64,000 bases of DNA. It comes from Chenopodium formosanum. Its lineage: Eukaryota; Streptophyta; Magnoliopsida; Caryophyllales; Amaranthaceae. Below are positions 10,874 to 21,308 of the stretch, one piece after another. Within the stretch, counting starts at the first letter, position 1. Every line of letters starts with the position of its first letter. Position numbers and translations under genes: made by a program. The stretch is from the NCBI GenBank assembly GCA_024500155.1, contig CM044875.1, forward strand, positions 19,801,203-19,865,202. The letters are read 5' to 3'. The notes below the pieces were generated by a model. That model was not told where the DNA came from. It saw nothing but the letters and a program-made list of their open reading frames with translations, and made no database searches.

Positions 10874-11410
10874 ATTTTTATAGCTTTCCTCGTCGTGAAT
10901 TTTCGGTTTTTATTTCAGTTATTATCACTCTAGTTTTAAATTAATAAGTGGCATGACCACATAAGTTTTTAGAAAATAATTTTATTTTAGTAATTCCAGT
11001 TTATTTTAAATAATAAAATCTTATTTATTTCCTTGTCGAAAATTTTATATGATTAATAAAGAAATTCATTTATTTTCCAAAATCTCCCATTGCACATCAC
11101 TATTCCAATAGCCAAAATTCCAAGCAAATTAATTCCAATAAAATTATTTCTCGGCCATGGGAATCTATGGGAATTATTTTTCTTTATCTATGTGATGCTT
11201 TATTAAGTGTATGGTTGGTTAGCAATCAATAATTAATTGACAAAGCTACAAATTTAGGGAATTCTTAGCTTTTGCTATTCCAATTTGTTAGCTTCAAATT
11301 TTATTGTGAATGTTTCAAAGGGTGTTAAGTGATAGATGAGTGTATGTCTTAAGAGTTGACCCTAGCCATTTTCTAATATAGACCCTTGTTCTTAATTCAG
11401 GAGAAGCAAA
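10874..11410 (+). promoter_or_regulatory. Spacer between pre-gag ORF and gag, with acceptor-like site at 11400
   Basis: AT-rich spacer without an ORF. It ends with a pyrimidine-rich 'CCCTTGTTCTTAATTCAG' (AG at 11399-11400), 10 bases before the gag ATG at 11411. Copy A keeps the same acceptor-like site (AG at 3371-3372). The position suggests a second 3' splice site that would make gag the first ORF of an alternative transcript. Confidence 0.4.
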
Positions 11411-12442
11411 ATGGCAGCGGGAGGTAATTTTGGGAGTGAGTTGAATGAGGTTGTTAGGCAGTTAGCAGTTGTAGCTCAGTAGTTGGCAAGGAATTCATCC
11501 ACCAATGGGGATGCTTAAGGAGAACATTTTAAGAAGGTAGTTCAAAGCAAACCACCAACCTATCAAGGAGAGCCTGACCCTATCATACTGGAAAATTGGT
11601 TAAGGGAATTTGAGAAACTGTTTGGGGCAGTTGGGTGCCCAGAATATTCTAAGGTAGGCTGTGCTACCTATTACTTGAGAGGTGAAGCTGATCTATGGTG
11701 GCAACAAAATGAAACAACTATTAGAGCGCTGCCTGGATTCAATTGGACTAAGTTCCAAGAAAAGATGAGAGACAAGTTTTACCCTAACTTCTTACAGAAG
11801 CAGAAGGCTGAGGAGTTCTCAAACCTCAAAATCGAGGGCATGTCAGTGACTGAATACTATACGAAGTTTATATAGCTGTCTCGTTTTACTGAAGAGTCGG
11901 TTTCTACGGAGAAAGCAAAGGCTAGGAAGTTTGAGAGTGGGTTGACTACTGATTTGCAGCTGAAGTTATGTGGTCAAGTGTTTGAAATCTTGGATGAAGT
12001 ATATGGCAGAGCTGCGCACTTGTATGCTTTGGAGTTGAAGAAAAAGAAGGAACTGGCGGATGTGGAAGTGAAAGAGAAGAGAAAAGAGATGGGACAAAAC
12101 TCTGGGAACCAACAAGGTAACCAAAATAGCTTCAAAAAGCAGAAGTACTACCATAACAACAACAACTTCCACAACAACAACAATTCCCAAGGTAACAATC
12201 GTCAAGGAGGACGTAACTTCAATGGAGGGGTTAGAAATAATAACCAAGGGAATAACAGAAATGAGAGGCGTTATTTTTGCAGGAGATGCAAGAATAACCA
12301 TCCTGGAAAAGATTGTGAGGGCAACTTGGTTGTTTGTCGTGCTTGTAACAAGCTTGGGCATCGAGAGTATGAGTGTTTCTCTAAGGGTTCTAATGGGAGT
12401 AAACCAAGCAATAATTCAGGAGGGACCCAAAGGAACTTTTAG
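11411..12442 (+). pseudogene. gag: gag of copy B (several stops)
   Basis: Starts ATGGCAGCGG. The capsid region contains WWQQNE and the YPNFLQKQ helix region. The basic linker is Asn/Gln-rich (HNNNN, NNQGNN). Both zinc knuckles are intact: CRRCKNNHPGKDC and CRACNKLGHREYEC. Stops compared with copy A: TAG near 11480, TAA near 11516, TAG at 11873. The terminal TAG (12440) is in the same frame as the following protease region and is conserved in copy A. It is either an ancestral nonsense mutation or a readthrough site separating Gag from Pol. Confidence 0.85.
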
Positions 12443-13048
12443 GGAAACAACAACAGCTTCAATGGGAATAAGGGAGCGCAGCAGAACGGAGCAAGGAATA
12501 ATAATAACAGCAGCAATGGGAACAATCAGCAGAATAATGGAGCTGTAGGAAAATTGAATGTGTTGAGTAGGCATGAGGCGGATTCCACAAAAGATGTCAT
12601 CACTGGTACTTTTTCTATCCATTATATTCCTGTTAAAGTTTTATTTGATTCTGGTGCAACTTTTTCTTTCATTTCGAAAAGAATTGCTTCGAAACTTAAA
12701 GACCGTTTGAAAACAGTAGAAGCAGTAGATTTACCAATAACCATTCCAACGGGTGGTGTAGTGAACTATACCAAAACCTTTAAGAATGTACCATTAGAGA
12801 TCAAAGGGAAAGTGTTTCAGTCGGATCTGATTGAGTTTGGGTTAAAGGATTTTGATGTCATCCTAGGAATGGATTGGTTGAGCAAGTACAATGCAGAAAT
12901 AGGTTGTCGATCGCAAAAAATAAAAATGACCACAAGTGGGAATGAGGCAGTGACTTATTGGATGCATGGCAAAGTCAAATGCCCTAGATTGATTTCTGTA
13001 TTGAAGTTGGCAAAGTACATGAAAGGGGCATCCAGTATACTTTTGTAG
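12443..13048 (+). pseudogene. pol: Protease region of copy B
   Basis: Continues in frame with gag after the TAG. An Asn/Gly-rich linker is followed by an aspartic protease with FDSGATFSFIS (active-site DSGA) and the second conserved stretch DVILGMDWL. This part is open from 12443 to the TAG at 13046, so the catalytic site is intact here, unlike copy A. The next domain lies in the +1 frame. Confidence 0.85.
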
Positions 13049-14480
13049 TGTGAAGAACATGGATTATGAGGAGGCAGTTAAGCCAGAAAATATAGAAGTA
13101 GTAAATGAATTTCTGGATGTATTTTCGGACGAGATCCCTGGGATGCCACCTAAGAGGGCAATCGATTTCACTATAGACTTAGTCCCAGGAACAACACCAA
13201 TATCCAAGGCACCATATCGGATGGCACCGGCAGAAATGAGTGAGTTAAAGGAGCAATTACAGGATTTGTTGGACAAAGGGTACATCAGGCCGAGTGCATC
13301 CCCTTGGGGAGCACCAGTTCTGTTTGTTAAAAAGAAAGACGGAAGCATGAGGTTATGTATCGATTACAGGGAACTGAATAAGGTGACAATAAAGAACAAG
13401 TATCCACTTCCAAGGATTGATGATTTATTTGATCAATTGAAAGGCACAACCGTGTTTCTAAGATTGACTTGAGGTCTGGATATCATCAATTGAGGATTGC
13501 AGATGAAGACATCCCTAAAACTGCTTTTAGGACGAGATACAGACACTTTGAGTTTACGGTGATGCCATTTGGATTGACCAATGCTCCGGCAATCTTTATA
13601 GATTAGATGAACAGGGTGTTTCATCAATTTATGGATAAGTTCGTTGTGGTATTCATAGATGACATATTGGTTTATTCTAAGAACAAGGAGGAGCATGTGG
13701 AACACCTGAGAGCAATTCTGCAAACATGAGAGAAAACAATCTTTATGCAAAGTTCTCTAAGTGTGAATTTTGGTTGGAAAAGGTAGCATTCTTAGGTCAT
13801 TTCGTGTCTAAGGATGGTGTGGAAGTAGACCCAGCCAAGATCGAAGCTGTAAAGGGTTGTCCTACGCCCAAAACAGTGTCCGACGTTCGGAGTTTCTTAG
13901 GTCTAGCAGGATATTATAGGCGTTTTGTGAAAGATTTCTCGAAGATTGCTAAACCTATGACTACATTAATGAAGAAAGACAAGAAGTTTGAATGGGACGA
14001 TAAGTGTAAAGAAGCATTCCAACTCTTGAAGCAGAAGCTGGTTACAGCACCAGTGCTTACCCTGCCAGACGACAGTGGTATCTATGATGTGTATAGCGAT
14101 GCGTCAAAGAATGGTCTGGGGTGTGTGCTTATGCAAAATGGGAAGGTAATTGCATACGCATCAAGGCAGTTAAAGACTCATGAAGTGAATTACCCAACCC
14201 ATGATTTGGAACTTGCTGCGATTATCTTTGCACTAAAGATCTGGTGTCATTACTTGTATGGAGTGAAATGTAGAATTTATACAGACCATAAGAGCTTAAA
14301 ATACATTTTCACTCAAAAGGATTTGAACTCTCGACAGAGGAGATGGTTGGAATATATGACGGATTATGACCTGGACATACAATACCACGAAGGGAAAGCA
14401 AATGTAGTTGCAGATGCTCTAAGTCGTAAGACCAGTCACGGATTAAATACCTTGATAGTGGCTGATGAGTTATGTAGGGA
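13049..14480 (+). pseudogene. pol: Reverse transcriptase and RNase H of copy B
   Basis: RT of the chromovirus type: KAPYRMAPAE, LCIDYRELNKV, MPFGLTNAP and VFIDDILVYSK (catalytic DD). It continues into RNase H with YSDASKNGLG, LELAAIIFALK and YTDHKSL, and ends with the typical VADALSRK. Breaks: one base lost near 13453, ATG/TTG to ATA/TAG near 13600-13606, and one base lost near 13727. The frame from 13726 to 14553 is open again, so RNase H is intact. Confidence 0.88.
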
Positions 14481-15994
14481 AATGAGGAAAATGAATTTAG
14501 AAGTAGTAGAATGGGGAGTACCAGTTGGCATTCTTGCGAATCTGACTATCTAACCAACCATATTTGACGAGATAAGGGAAAACCAAGCAGGAGATGTGAA
14601 ATTGGATAGGATTCGAGAGAAAATAAAACAAGGCAAAGCTACAGATTTCAAAATTCATGAAGATGGAAGTTTGAGGTATAAGGGTCGATGGTGCGTACCT
14701 CAAAAGTGTGAGGAAGTAAAGAGAAAGCTAATGGAAGAGGGGCACCATACGCCCTATTCAGTACACCCAGGAGGGGATAAGCTGTATAAAGACTTGAAAA
14801 GGGTGTATTGGTGGCCTAGAATGAAGAATGAAGTTGAGGAATTTGTAGCAAAGTGTCTGACTTGCCAAAAAGTGAAAATAGAACAAAAGAGGCCACAGGG
14901 AACGGTGTAACCATTGGAAATTCCTGGATGGAAGTGGGATTGCATTTCGATGGATTTTGTGACTTGCCTTCCAAAATCAAAGAGTGGAAATGATACCATT
15001 TGGGTAGTGGTGGGCAGACTAACAAAATCTGCGGTGTTTATACCAATGAAGGAGACTTGGAAGATGGAGCAACTTGCAAAGGCTTACATCAAGAATTTTG
15101 TGAGGCTACATGGAATTTCAAAGGATATCGTGTCTGATAGAGATTCCCGATTTCTCTCAAAATTTTGGAGAAGCGTACAGGAAAACTTTGGTACGACACT
15201 TAAGATGAGTACTGCGTTTCACCCTTCCACAGATGGGCAAACTAAGAGAACCATTCAAACCTTGGAGGACATGTTGCGAGCTTGCGCTATAGACTTCCAA
15301 GGAGGATGGGAGGATAGTTTGGATTTGATTGAATTTTCTTACAATAATTGTTATCATGCGAGCATAGGAATGGCTCCATTTGAGGCATTATATGGGAGAA
15401 AGTGTCGTAGTCCAATTTGTTGGAACGATATAAGGGAAACAATGATTCTAGGGCCTCAAATGATCGAGGATACAGTGAAGCGAGTAAAGGAAATTCAAGC
15501 CAAGATTCAAGCAGCTCAAGATCGCCAAAAGAGCTACGCAGGTTAAAGCGTAGAGAAGAGGAGTTTGACGTTGGTAATAAGGTGTTATAAAAAGTATCAC
15601 CAATGAAAGGAGTAATGCGATTCGGAAAGAAAGGGAAACTGAGCCCAAAGTACATTGGTCCGTATGAGATACTGCAAAGAATAGGCAAAGTAGCTTATTG
15701 GTTAGCCTTACCCAGGAGCTAAGTAAAGTACACGATGTATTTCACGTGTCACAATTAAGGAGGTATATACCTGATAAATCCCATGTACTGCAACCTGAAA
15801 CCATTGAGCTAGACCAAAGTTTGACCTATGAAGAAAAACCTGTCAAAATTCTTGACAGTAAAGTGCATAGTACACGCAATAAGCATGTTAAGATTGTGAA
15901 GGTGTTATGGTCTAATCAAGAGTATGAGGAAGCCACTTGGGAGGCAGAAGATGAAATGAAAAAGAAATACCTTGAGTTGTTTCAGGTATGTTGA
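14481..15994 (+). pseudogene. pol: Integrase with chromodomain-like C-terminus, copy B
   Basis: HHCC zinc-binding domain (HPGGDKLYKDL...CLTCQKVK) near 14764-14880. The core starts WDCISMDFVTCLP (first Asp) and has DIVSDRDSRF (second Asp). The expected Glu of the DD35E triad, usually in GQ(S/T)ERTIQ, is Lys here (GQTKRTIQ, AAG at 15244-15246). The C-terminal part (15698-15994) has HDVFHVSQLRRY, YEEKPVKILD, and VLWSNQEYEEATWE typical of a Tekay-type chromodomain region. Stops: CAA to TAA at 14551 and 14908; frameshift after 15546. The changed catalytic residue alone would inactivate the enzyme. Confidence 0.88.
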
Positions 15995-16246
15995 GTTACG
16001 GGGACGTAACTCGTTTTCTTTTAGGGGGGTAGAATGTGGTAGAATTTCGCGCTTTTTCCTATATTTTCAATTATTTTTGTGCTTTTTGCACAATTTTATC
16101 GAATATTTTGAGTTCTTGTGTTCTCAATGAGACGCAAAAAGGGTAAAGGTATGACAAAAAGTACAGCAATATTATACTAATTAAGGAAAAATTTCGGATT
16201 TCATTCCCCAAGTTTCGGGACGAAACTTCTTTTAAGGAGGGTAGAC
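15995..16246 (+). other. 3' untranslated region of copy B with two polypurine-like tracts
   Basis: The functional polypurine tract is 'TTTAAGGAGGGTAGAC' immediately before the LTR at 16247. About 210 bp upstream lies a second version, 'TTTTAGGGGGGTAGAATG'. Both tracts are preceded by related 'GGGACG(T/A)AAC' text. This looks like a duplicated LTR-border segment. Confidence 0.6.
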
Positions 16247-18788
16247 TGTAATACCTCGTATTTTTATACGTATTTTATTTAAAATAAGTATTTTGAGAAG
16301 TATTTAATTGAATTTAAATGTTTTATTTAAAGTATTTTATTTATTTATTTTAATAAGTTGGAAATATTTTATACAAAGAAAGCTTATTTAATTAATTATT
16401 TTAATTAAGTTGGGGTTTAATTTAGGAAAGTTTATTTTAGGAAAGTTTTATTAGGGATGGGATTAGGAAAATTAAAAAGGGAAAGTTTAGGGAGAATGGT
16501 TTTAGAGAAGGGGTATAAATATCCCACATATGAGGCAAATCAAACTTTGCCTAGAGTGGAGAAAACCCAAGGTAAACTTCTCTCTCCTTTTCCTTTTTTT
16601 TCTTTTTTTTCTTTTTCCTTTCTCCCCTTCCCCTTCTTTTTTTTTTTCGGCCACCACCACTGCCAGCCACCGGCAGCAGGTGGCTGCCGCCGCCGGCAGC
16701 ACCAGCCGCCGGCAGCCGGCTTGGTGGTGGCTGCCACCTTCTTCTTTCTCTCTTTTTCGAATAAAAAAAAATTATTAATTTTGTTTTAAAAATCAATTTA
16801 ATCCTAGATCTAAATATTAATTATGGGTTTTGTGATTTGATTTTGATGTTTGATTAAAAGTATTATATTAATTAATTTTCAGATTATGTTTTTAATTAAA
16901 AAGCCCCAATTTTTGAAACCCTAGGTTCTTGATTTATAAATTATTGAAGGATTATGATATATAATGGTGTAAACCTTTGATTAAATTGTTTTAAGACTAA
17001 TTTACAGCAAGATTTAACTAAAATAAAGTGCTGGAATTTTTGGTAAAGCATTAGAAATCAAGTTTCTTTAAGGAATTTTAATTACCCATTAATTGAGATT
17101 TAATTATGAGGCTTTAAATATAATTTCAGATTATTTTAAATAAATTATGAGGGGTTTTATAATAGTATATATTGCTGGAAATTTGTGTAGAGTGGGTTTT
17201 AATATCCTTTTATGATTTTAAATTGTAGGAGACTTTGAAGTGAGTGATTTCTATTAATTGTGGCGATATTAAGATCGTATTCAAGGTACGTTCGCGTACT
17301 TAGCATAGTTATGTTGATGTAATATCAAGCTAAATGTGTTTGATTGATTACAAATAGTATCATGCTAGGTTTGGATTGGAAATTATGATTTGGAAGTTGT
17401 TGGTGATTGGATTATGAAGCATGATTTATTTGTGATGGAATATTGGATGGAAAATAATAGTTTGGAATATTATTTATGAACCACATATTTATTTATGGCA
17501 TGATAGAGAGCATGTTTGATTAAACTAAATGTTTAATTTGGTTTGGAATATTAAAAAAGAATTTTATTATGGTTCATATAATTTTTATTGATGCTTTAAG
17601 CATGAGGAAAGAGCTATATAAGTGTCTATGTACACGAGGAATAAATTGTATGTTGGTGCCTTAGCGCACTTAAGGTGTTTTTAACACCGAGGGATAGGAT
17701 TTGTGGCGCTTTATGCGTTTAAGGTGTCATTGGCACCGAGGTAGAATTAAAAAGGGTTCAACATTAAATATTATGTGATCACTAATTATTCAAGAATTAA
17801 ATTGATGTATTTGATTGTTTGAATAATTATTGTTGATTGAATGATTATGGTTTGAGAGTCATCACCAAGTTTAATAATCGATAAATAACGTAAAGTGAAA
17901 GAGATTATGCACCAAAACTCTTGGAACATATATACCTTGAGTATGAACATATGGGGGGAGTTATGGGGTTTTATATTTAACCATAACTTCTAATGGAGTA
18001 CAGGACGCTGTATATTCCTTTTTATTATTATTATGCGGAGGAATTCCGCCACCTATGTGTGGTTTTTGATGCTGGCACGGTTAGCTCCCGTGTCAGTAAC
18101 CTCAATTTATTGGGGGAGGCTAGGGGGAAACCCGCTCGATGCGTAATCAATGCTAAATAAATTATTTAGTGTCTAGTGAGAATTTTTATTGAATGTGGTA
18201 TGCTTGAAAAACAGGTGCAACAAGGTAAGTCGTGTGTTGATAGGAAATTGTATGTTAGTGTGTTAATTACGCTTATGTACTCAGCTTTGCTGATTGTGTG
18301 TTTTGTGTGTTTGTTGGCCTTGTCTTTATCTTGGCCCTATGATAACCCATTTATAATGGAGAGTAGTGGAAATAGGTAGAGATAAGCTTTTCAGGTGTTG
18401 AAGCATATTCATGAATGGGCATGAGTGAAGAGCGTATCATGCTAGTTTCCATAAGTTTATGATGTGTTTATCGCTTTAATTATTTATGATAATATTATTA
18501 TGCATGATTAACGAAAAGGGTTTGAATTTGGTTTGGTTTTAATAAGGGCCTATAATGGTTCCAAGTTGTAGGTTGATTTTATTTTACTTCGTTTGACTTT
18601 AGTTTCGTTGATTTACTTTTTTTAAGTTGACTTGTTTTGAAAGGGTTTGAAATTAGTCTTCCGTTGTGTGTCTTTGATAGTTGCCTTAGCCGTTATCACG
18701 GTGGCGTAATATCTTAGATATTCCTAATTTGAGTTTTAAACAGAGCAAAACAGGTATTTTAAAAGAAAGGAATTTCTAGGGTGTTACA
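16247..18788 (+). repeat. Complete 3' LTR of copy B
   Basis: 2542 bp, starting TGTAATACCTCG and ending GGGTGTTACA, so the ends form the short TG...CA inverted repeat of LTRs. A polypurine tract precedes it. It contains a TATA box at 16514. A length over 2 kb is typical of Tekay/Del elements. No gene is seen in it. Confidence 0.9.
16514..16521 (+). promoter_or_regulatory. TATA box of the 3' LTR
   Basis: TATAAATA, 267 bp inside the LTR, followed by a CT-rich leader like that at 7250. Confidence 0.6.
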
Positions 18789-19145
18789 AGTTGGAGCTTG
18801 AGTGTGCTCTTAAATGTTATGTCACAATCCACCCCTCCCATCATAAATGATTGGGGTATTTATAGGGGTGGGGGGATTGTGCCCCTTAGGGTTGCTGCCC
18901 TAATATTCTGCACTTTGATTGGCGGCGCAATCGGAAGAGGACACGTGTCCTAGGGGGCACCGTTTTGCGGCTTTTTCGGGATTTGGGCCTCCTGATGTAA
19001 TGAGGCCCTTTATTCTCTTTTTTTAGGTGCTTATGTAATTGTTTTACATGTGTCATCTTCCTATATGGACACGTGTTGCTTTTTAATTTGAGTCACATGT
19101 CTCTATGGAATTGGACCACGTATTTGGGGTATTTTTACCCTAAAC
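18789..19145 (-). repeat. Truncated LTR of a Tat-type element, reversed
   Basis: On the minus strand it starts TGTTTAGGGTAAAAATACCCC at 19145. This resembles the start of the Tat-element LTR at 59091, and it shares 'GGCCCAAATCCCGA' with 'AAGCCGC' and an ACACGTGTC motif. It ends soon after a TATA-like stretch (CTATAAATACCC), so the R/U5 part is missing. It abuts the 3' LTR of copy B. Confidence 0.65.
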
Positions 19146-19889
19146 ATTATTTATGCGTTGGAATCCCATCACCAAGTGTGACATAGTAGGTGCCAATTGG
19201 GGTAGCTCCCTGATTGGAAGCTTCATTTTTAATGGGCTATTTTTAAAGAAGTAACCCGTTTGATGTGTAATCCAAAACTATTATTTAATTAATAACTAAA
19301 ATTACTAGTTATGAGTCAAAGGTAAGTTGACTTGTGATTGTATGACGAGCATGATTTATTGTTATTCTTGTTGATAGGATATTCATGTTAGTGTGGTGTA
19401 TATGTACTCAGCATTTGATGATTCGTACTTTTGTGTTTGTGTTTGACTTTCCTTTGGTTAGCCCTATTATGACCCATTTATATGGTGAGTGGAGGGTTGA
19501 AATAAAGGGGAAGTGACAGGTACTTGAAGCATGAAGAACATGATGGGAATGAGTGCCGAGAGTTTTTTGTTATGCTTTCCTAGTTTTATGATTTGAGTTA
19601 TTGATTATGGACTAACTTTTGTTGTGTTTATTTTAAGTTGGATTTTTAAAAAGAGCCATGTTTGGATTGGTTCCAACTTGTGGATTATTTATTTCTATTT
19701 TGTTTGAGGTTGTGAACTCAAGTTTTATTTTGAAAAGTTAGTTTTTAATTAGACTTCCGTTGTGTGACTTTGAAAAATAGACTTAGCCATTATCATAGTG
19801 GCGGGTAATATTTTGGATGTTTCCTTAAAAGAGTTTTATTTAGAGTAAAAAGAGTATTTTAAAATAAAGGAAATTTTCGAGGTATTACA
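19146..19889 (+). repeat. Diverged 3' portion of a Tekay-like LTR
   Basis: It shares ordered blocks with the LTR 16247-18788: 'CATCACCAAGT', 'TATGTACTCAGC', 'GACCCATTTATA', 'CTTCCGTTGTGTG', 'ACTTAGCCATTATCA', and the end 'CGAGGTATTACA'. Divergence is much higher than among the other LTRs, so this is an older insertion. No primer-binding site follows it. Confidence 0.65.
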
Positions 19890-20424
19890 GCTGGATGGGG
19901 GGTTTGCAGGTCGAGAGAGTATATTTTGGTTCAGGAATGGGCTGGGTGGAGTCGATGACTAGGGTTGGGGGGCTAAGATGGTTTTGCGGGCAGGGGTGGG
20001 GGATGGATGGTGTTTTGCCGGCAGGGATAGGGTTGGAGCTTGGTGGTGGCTGGTTGGGGTGGGGGTGGTCCGACAGTTAGGAGGTTGGCTGGTGTTTTTT
20101 TTTTTTTCATTTTTCATTTTTCATTTTTTTGTTTTTTGAATTATTTAATTATGTTAGTTAGCTTTTAAGTAGGATTTAATTCAATAACACTTTTTTAAAA
20201 AAATTAATTAAAACAAATCTCACCAATAACATTTTGACACATGGAACATTAACCTAATATTAAACCATATAACAGCTTCATGACTTAATATTGGAAGAGC
20301 AACCATAAAGTTTGGCTTATTTTTGAATTAATAAAAGTTGAACTTAATATTGAAAAACCACCCAAAGTTCAGCTTATTGTTGTTAATTTTTCCAAATAAA
20401 AAGAAAGAAAAAGAAAAAAAAGAT
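19890..20424. other. Non-coding: G-rich block then AT-rich stretch
   Basis: 19890-20085 is strongly G-rich on the plus strand (many GGGTTGG/GGTGG runs). It is followed by T-rich and AT-rich sequence. I see no gene. The right part may be the 3' internal end of the element whose LTR begins at 20490. Confidence 0.4.
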
Positions 20425-20479
20425 TTCGAGATCGATCACGATCAAACACTCCAAAGTCGTGTACGTGACCGATCTCGAA
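20425..20479. repeat. 16 bp inverted repeat upstream of a polypurine tract
   Basis: Left arm TTCGAGATCGATCACG (20425-20440) and right arm CGTGACCGATCTCGAA (20464-20479) pair at 15 of 16 positions around a 23-base loop. The right arm overlaps the purine tract that precedes the LTR. Confidence 0.7.
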
Positions 20480-20489
20480 GGGGGCAATT
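20477..20489 (+). other. Polypurine tract of an unclassified LTR element
   Basis: GAAGGGGGCAATT lies directly before the TGTAGGCAC LTR start, the expected place for plus-strand priming. Confidence 0.5.
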
Positions 20490-21087
20490 TGTAGGCACAA
20501 AAATTTATATATGTGCCACATCTAATGTGTACGGGTCAAAAGTCAAATTATTGACTCAGTGTTATTTGAATATTTATTTAAATTAATTATTTTGGGTAAA
20601 ATAAATTATTTTAACCATTTTAATTAAATAGTTCATTTGATAGTAAAAACCTACTAAATGGGTTAAGCTTTTATAAATGAGTCATGATTACCAAGTGAAA
20701 AGCCCAACTCCAATGTACATCAAACCCTAACCTAGGGTGTCTCACTCTATAAATTGAGGCTCTCTAATTCATTTGAAGGGGAGGAGGAAACCAAGAGAAT
20801 CAAAATACAGAGAAAGCCTCTAAGAAAACCTCTCATCACGCCTCGATGGAGATCAACACCGGAAAAGAATAACTTCAAAACATCAAGGACATTACCAGTT
20901 CAACCTCTACATCAAAGTTTTGCATTAGGTGTCTTCGATCGTGATTGAATCAAGAGTATAAAGTGGAGATTGAATTAGAGAAGCAATTAGATATTATACC
21001 CATAAATTATCAAATTAATAAAAGTAACATTTTGTTGCATTTGTTTTGAATTTATATTTTGCAGATTTAAAATTAATATTTACAACA
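20490..21087 (+). repeat. Putative 3' LTR of an unclassified LTR retrotransposon
   Basis: Starts TGTAGGCACAAA after a polypurine tract and ends TTTACAACA (end at 21084 or 21087). It has a TATA-like TCTATAAATTG at about 20745 and a likely leader after it. The first 35 bases form a small hairpin (TAGGCACA...TGTGCCA). The coding part of the element is not present. No target duplication was recognised. The two short frames inside show no known motif. Confidence 0.5.
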
Positions 21088-21174
21088 ATAAACAAATATT
21101 TTAAATAAAATCAATTGTAATTTCATTAAACTTTGTGTCCACCCGAATGTCGTAAGTATTATAGCACGGAGGGA
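21088..21174 (-). repeat. Stowaway-like MITE end fragment
   Basis: On the minus strand it reads CTCCCTCCGTGCTATAATAC, the usual start of Stowaway elements, flanked by TA at 21175. The partner end is not visible, and the retrotransposon LTR on its left probably truncates it. It ends 134 bp upstream of the start codon at 21309. Confidence 0.5.
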
Positions 21175-21308
21175 GTACAAATCTAATATTCCGTAGAACT
21201 CCTGGGACAGTTTCCGACCATACGTAGTAGACCACTGTAGTACCTGTTTCATCACCGGATAACCATCCTTCCCGCCATTGCTGAAGCTGAATTCCAAATT
21301 CCAGCCAA

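Larger units (their letters stand above)
9475..16246 (+). mobile_element. Internal region of Tekay/Del-like Ty3 element copy B
   Basis: Nearly full-length: primer-binding site, leader with candidate intron, pre-gag ORF, gag, protease, RT/RNase H, integrase with C-terminal chromodomain-like region, and polypurine tract. It is flanked by LTRs on both sides. Several C-to-T or G-to-A type stops and small frameshifts make it non-coding as it stands. It retains features lost from copy A: the acidic tail of the pre-gag ORF, the first zinc knuckle, and complete integrase length. Confidence 0.88.
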
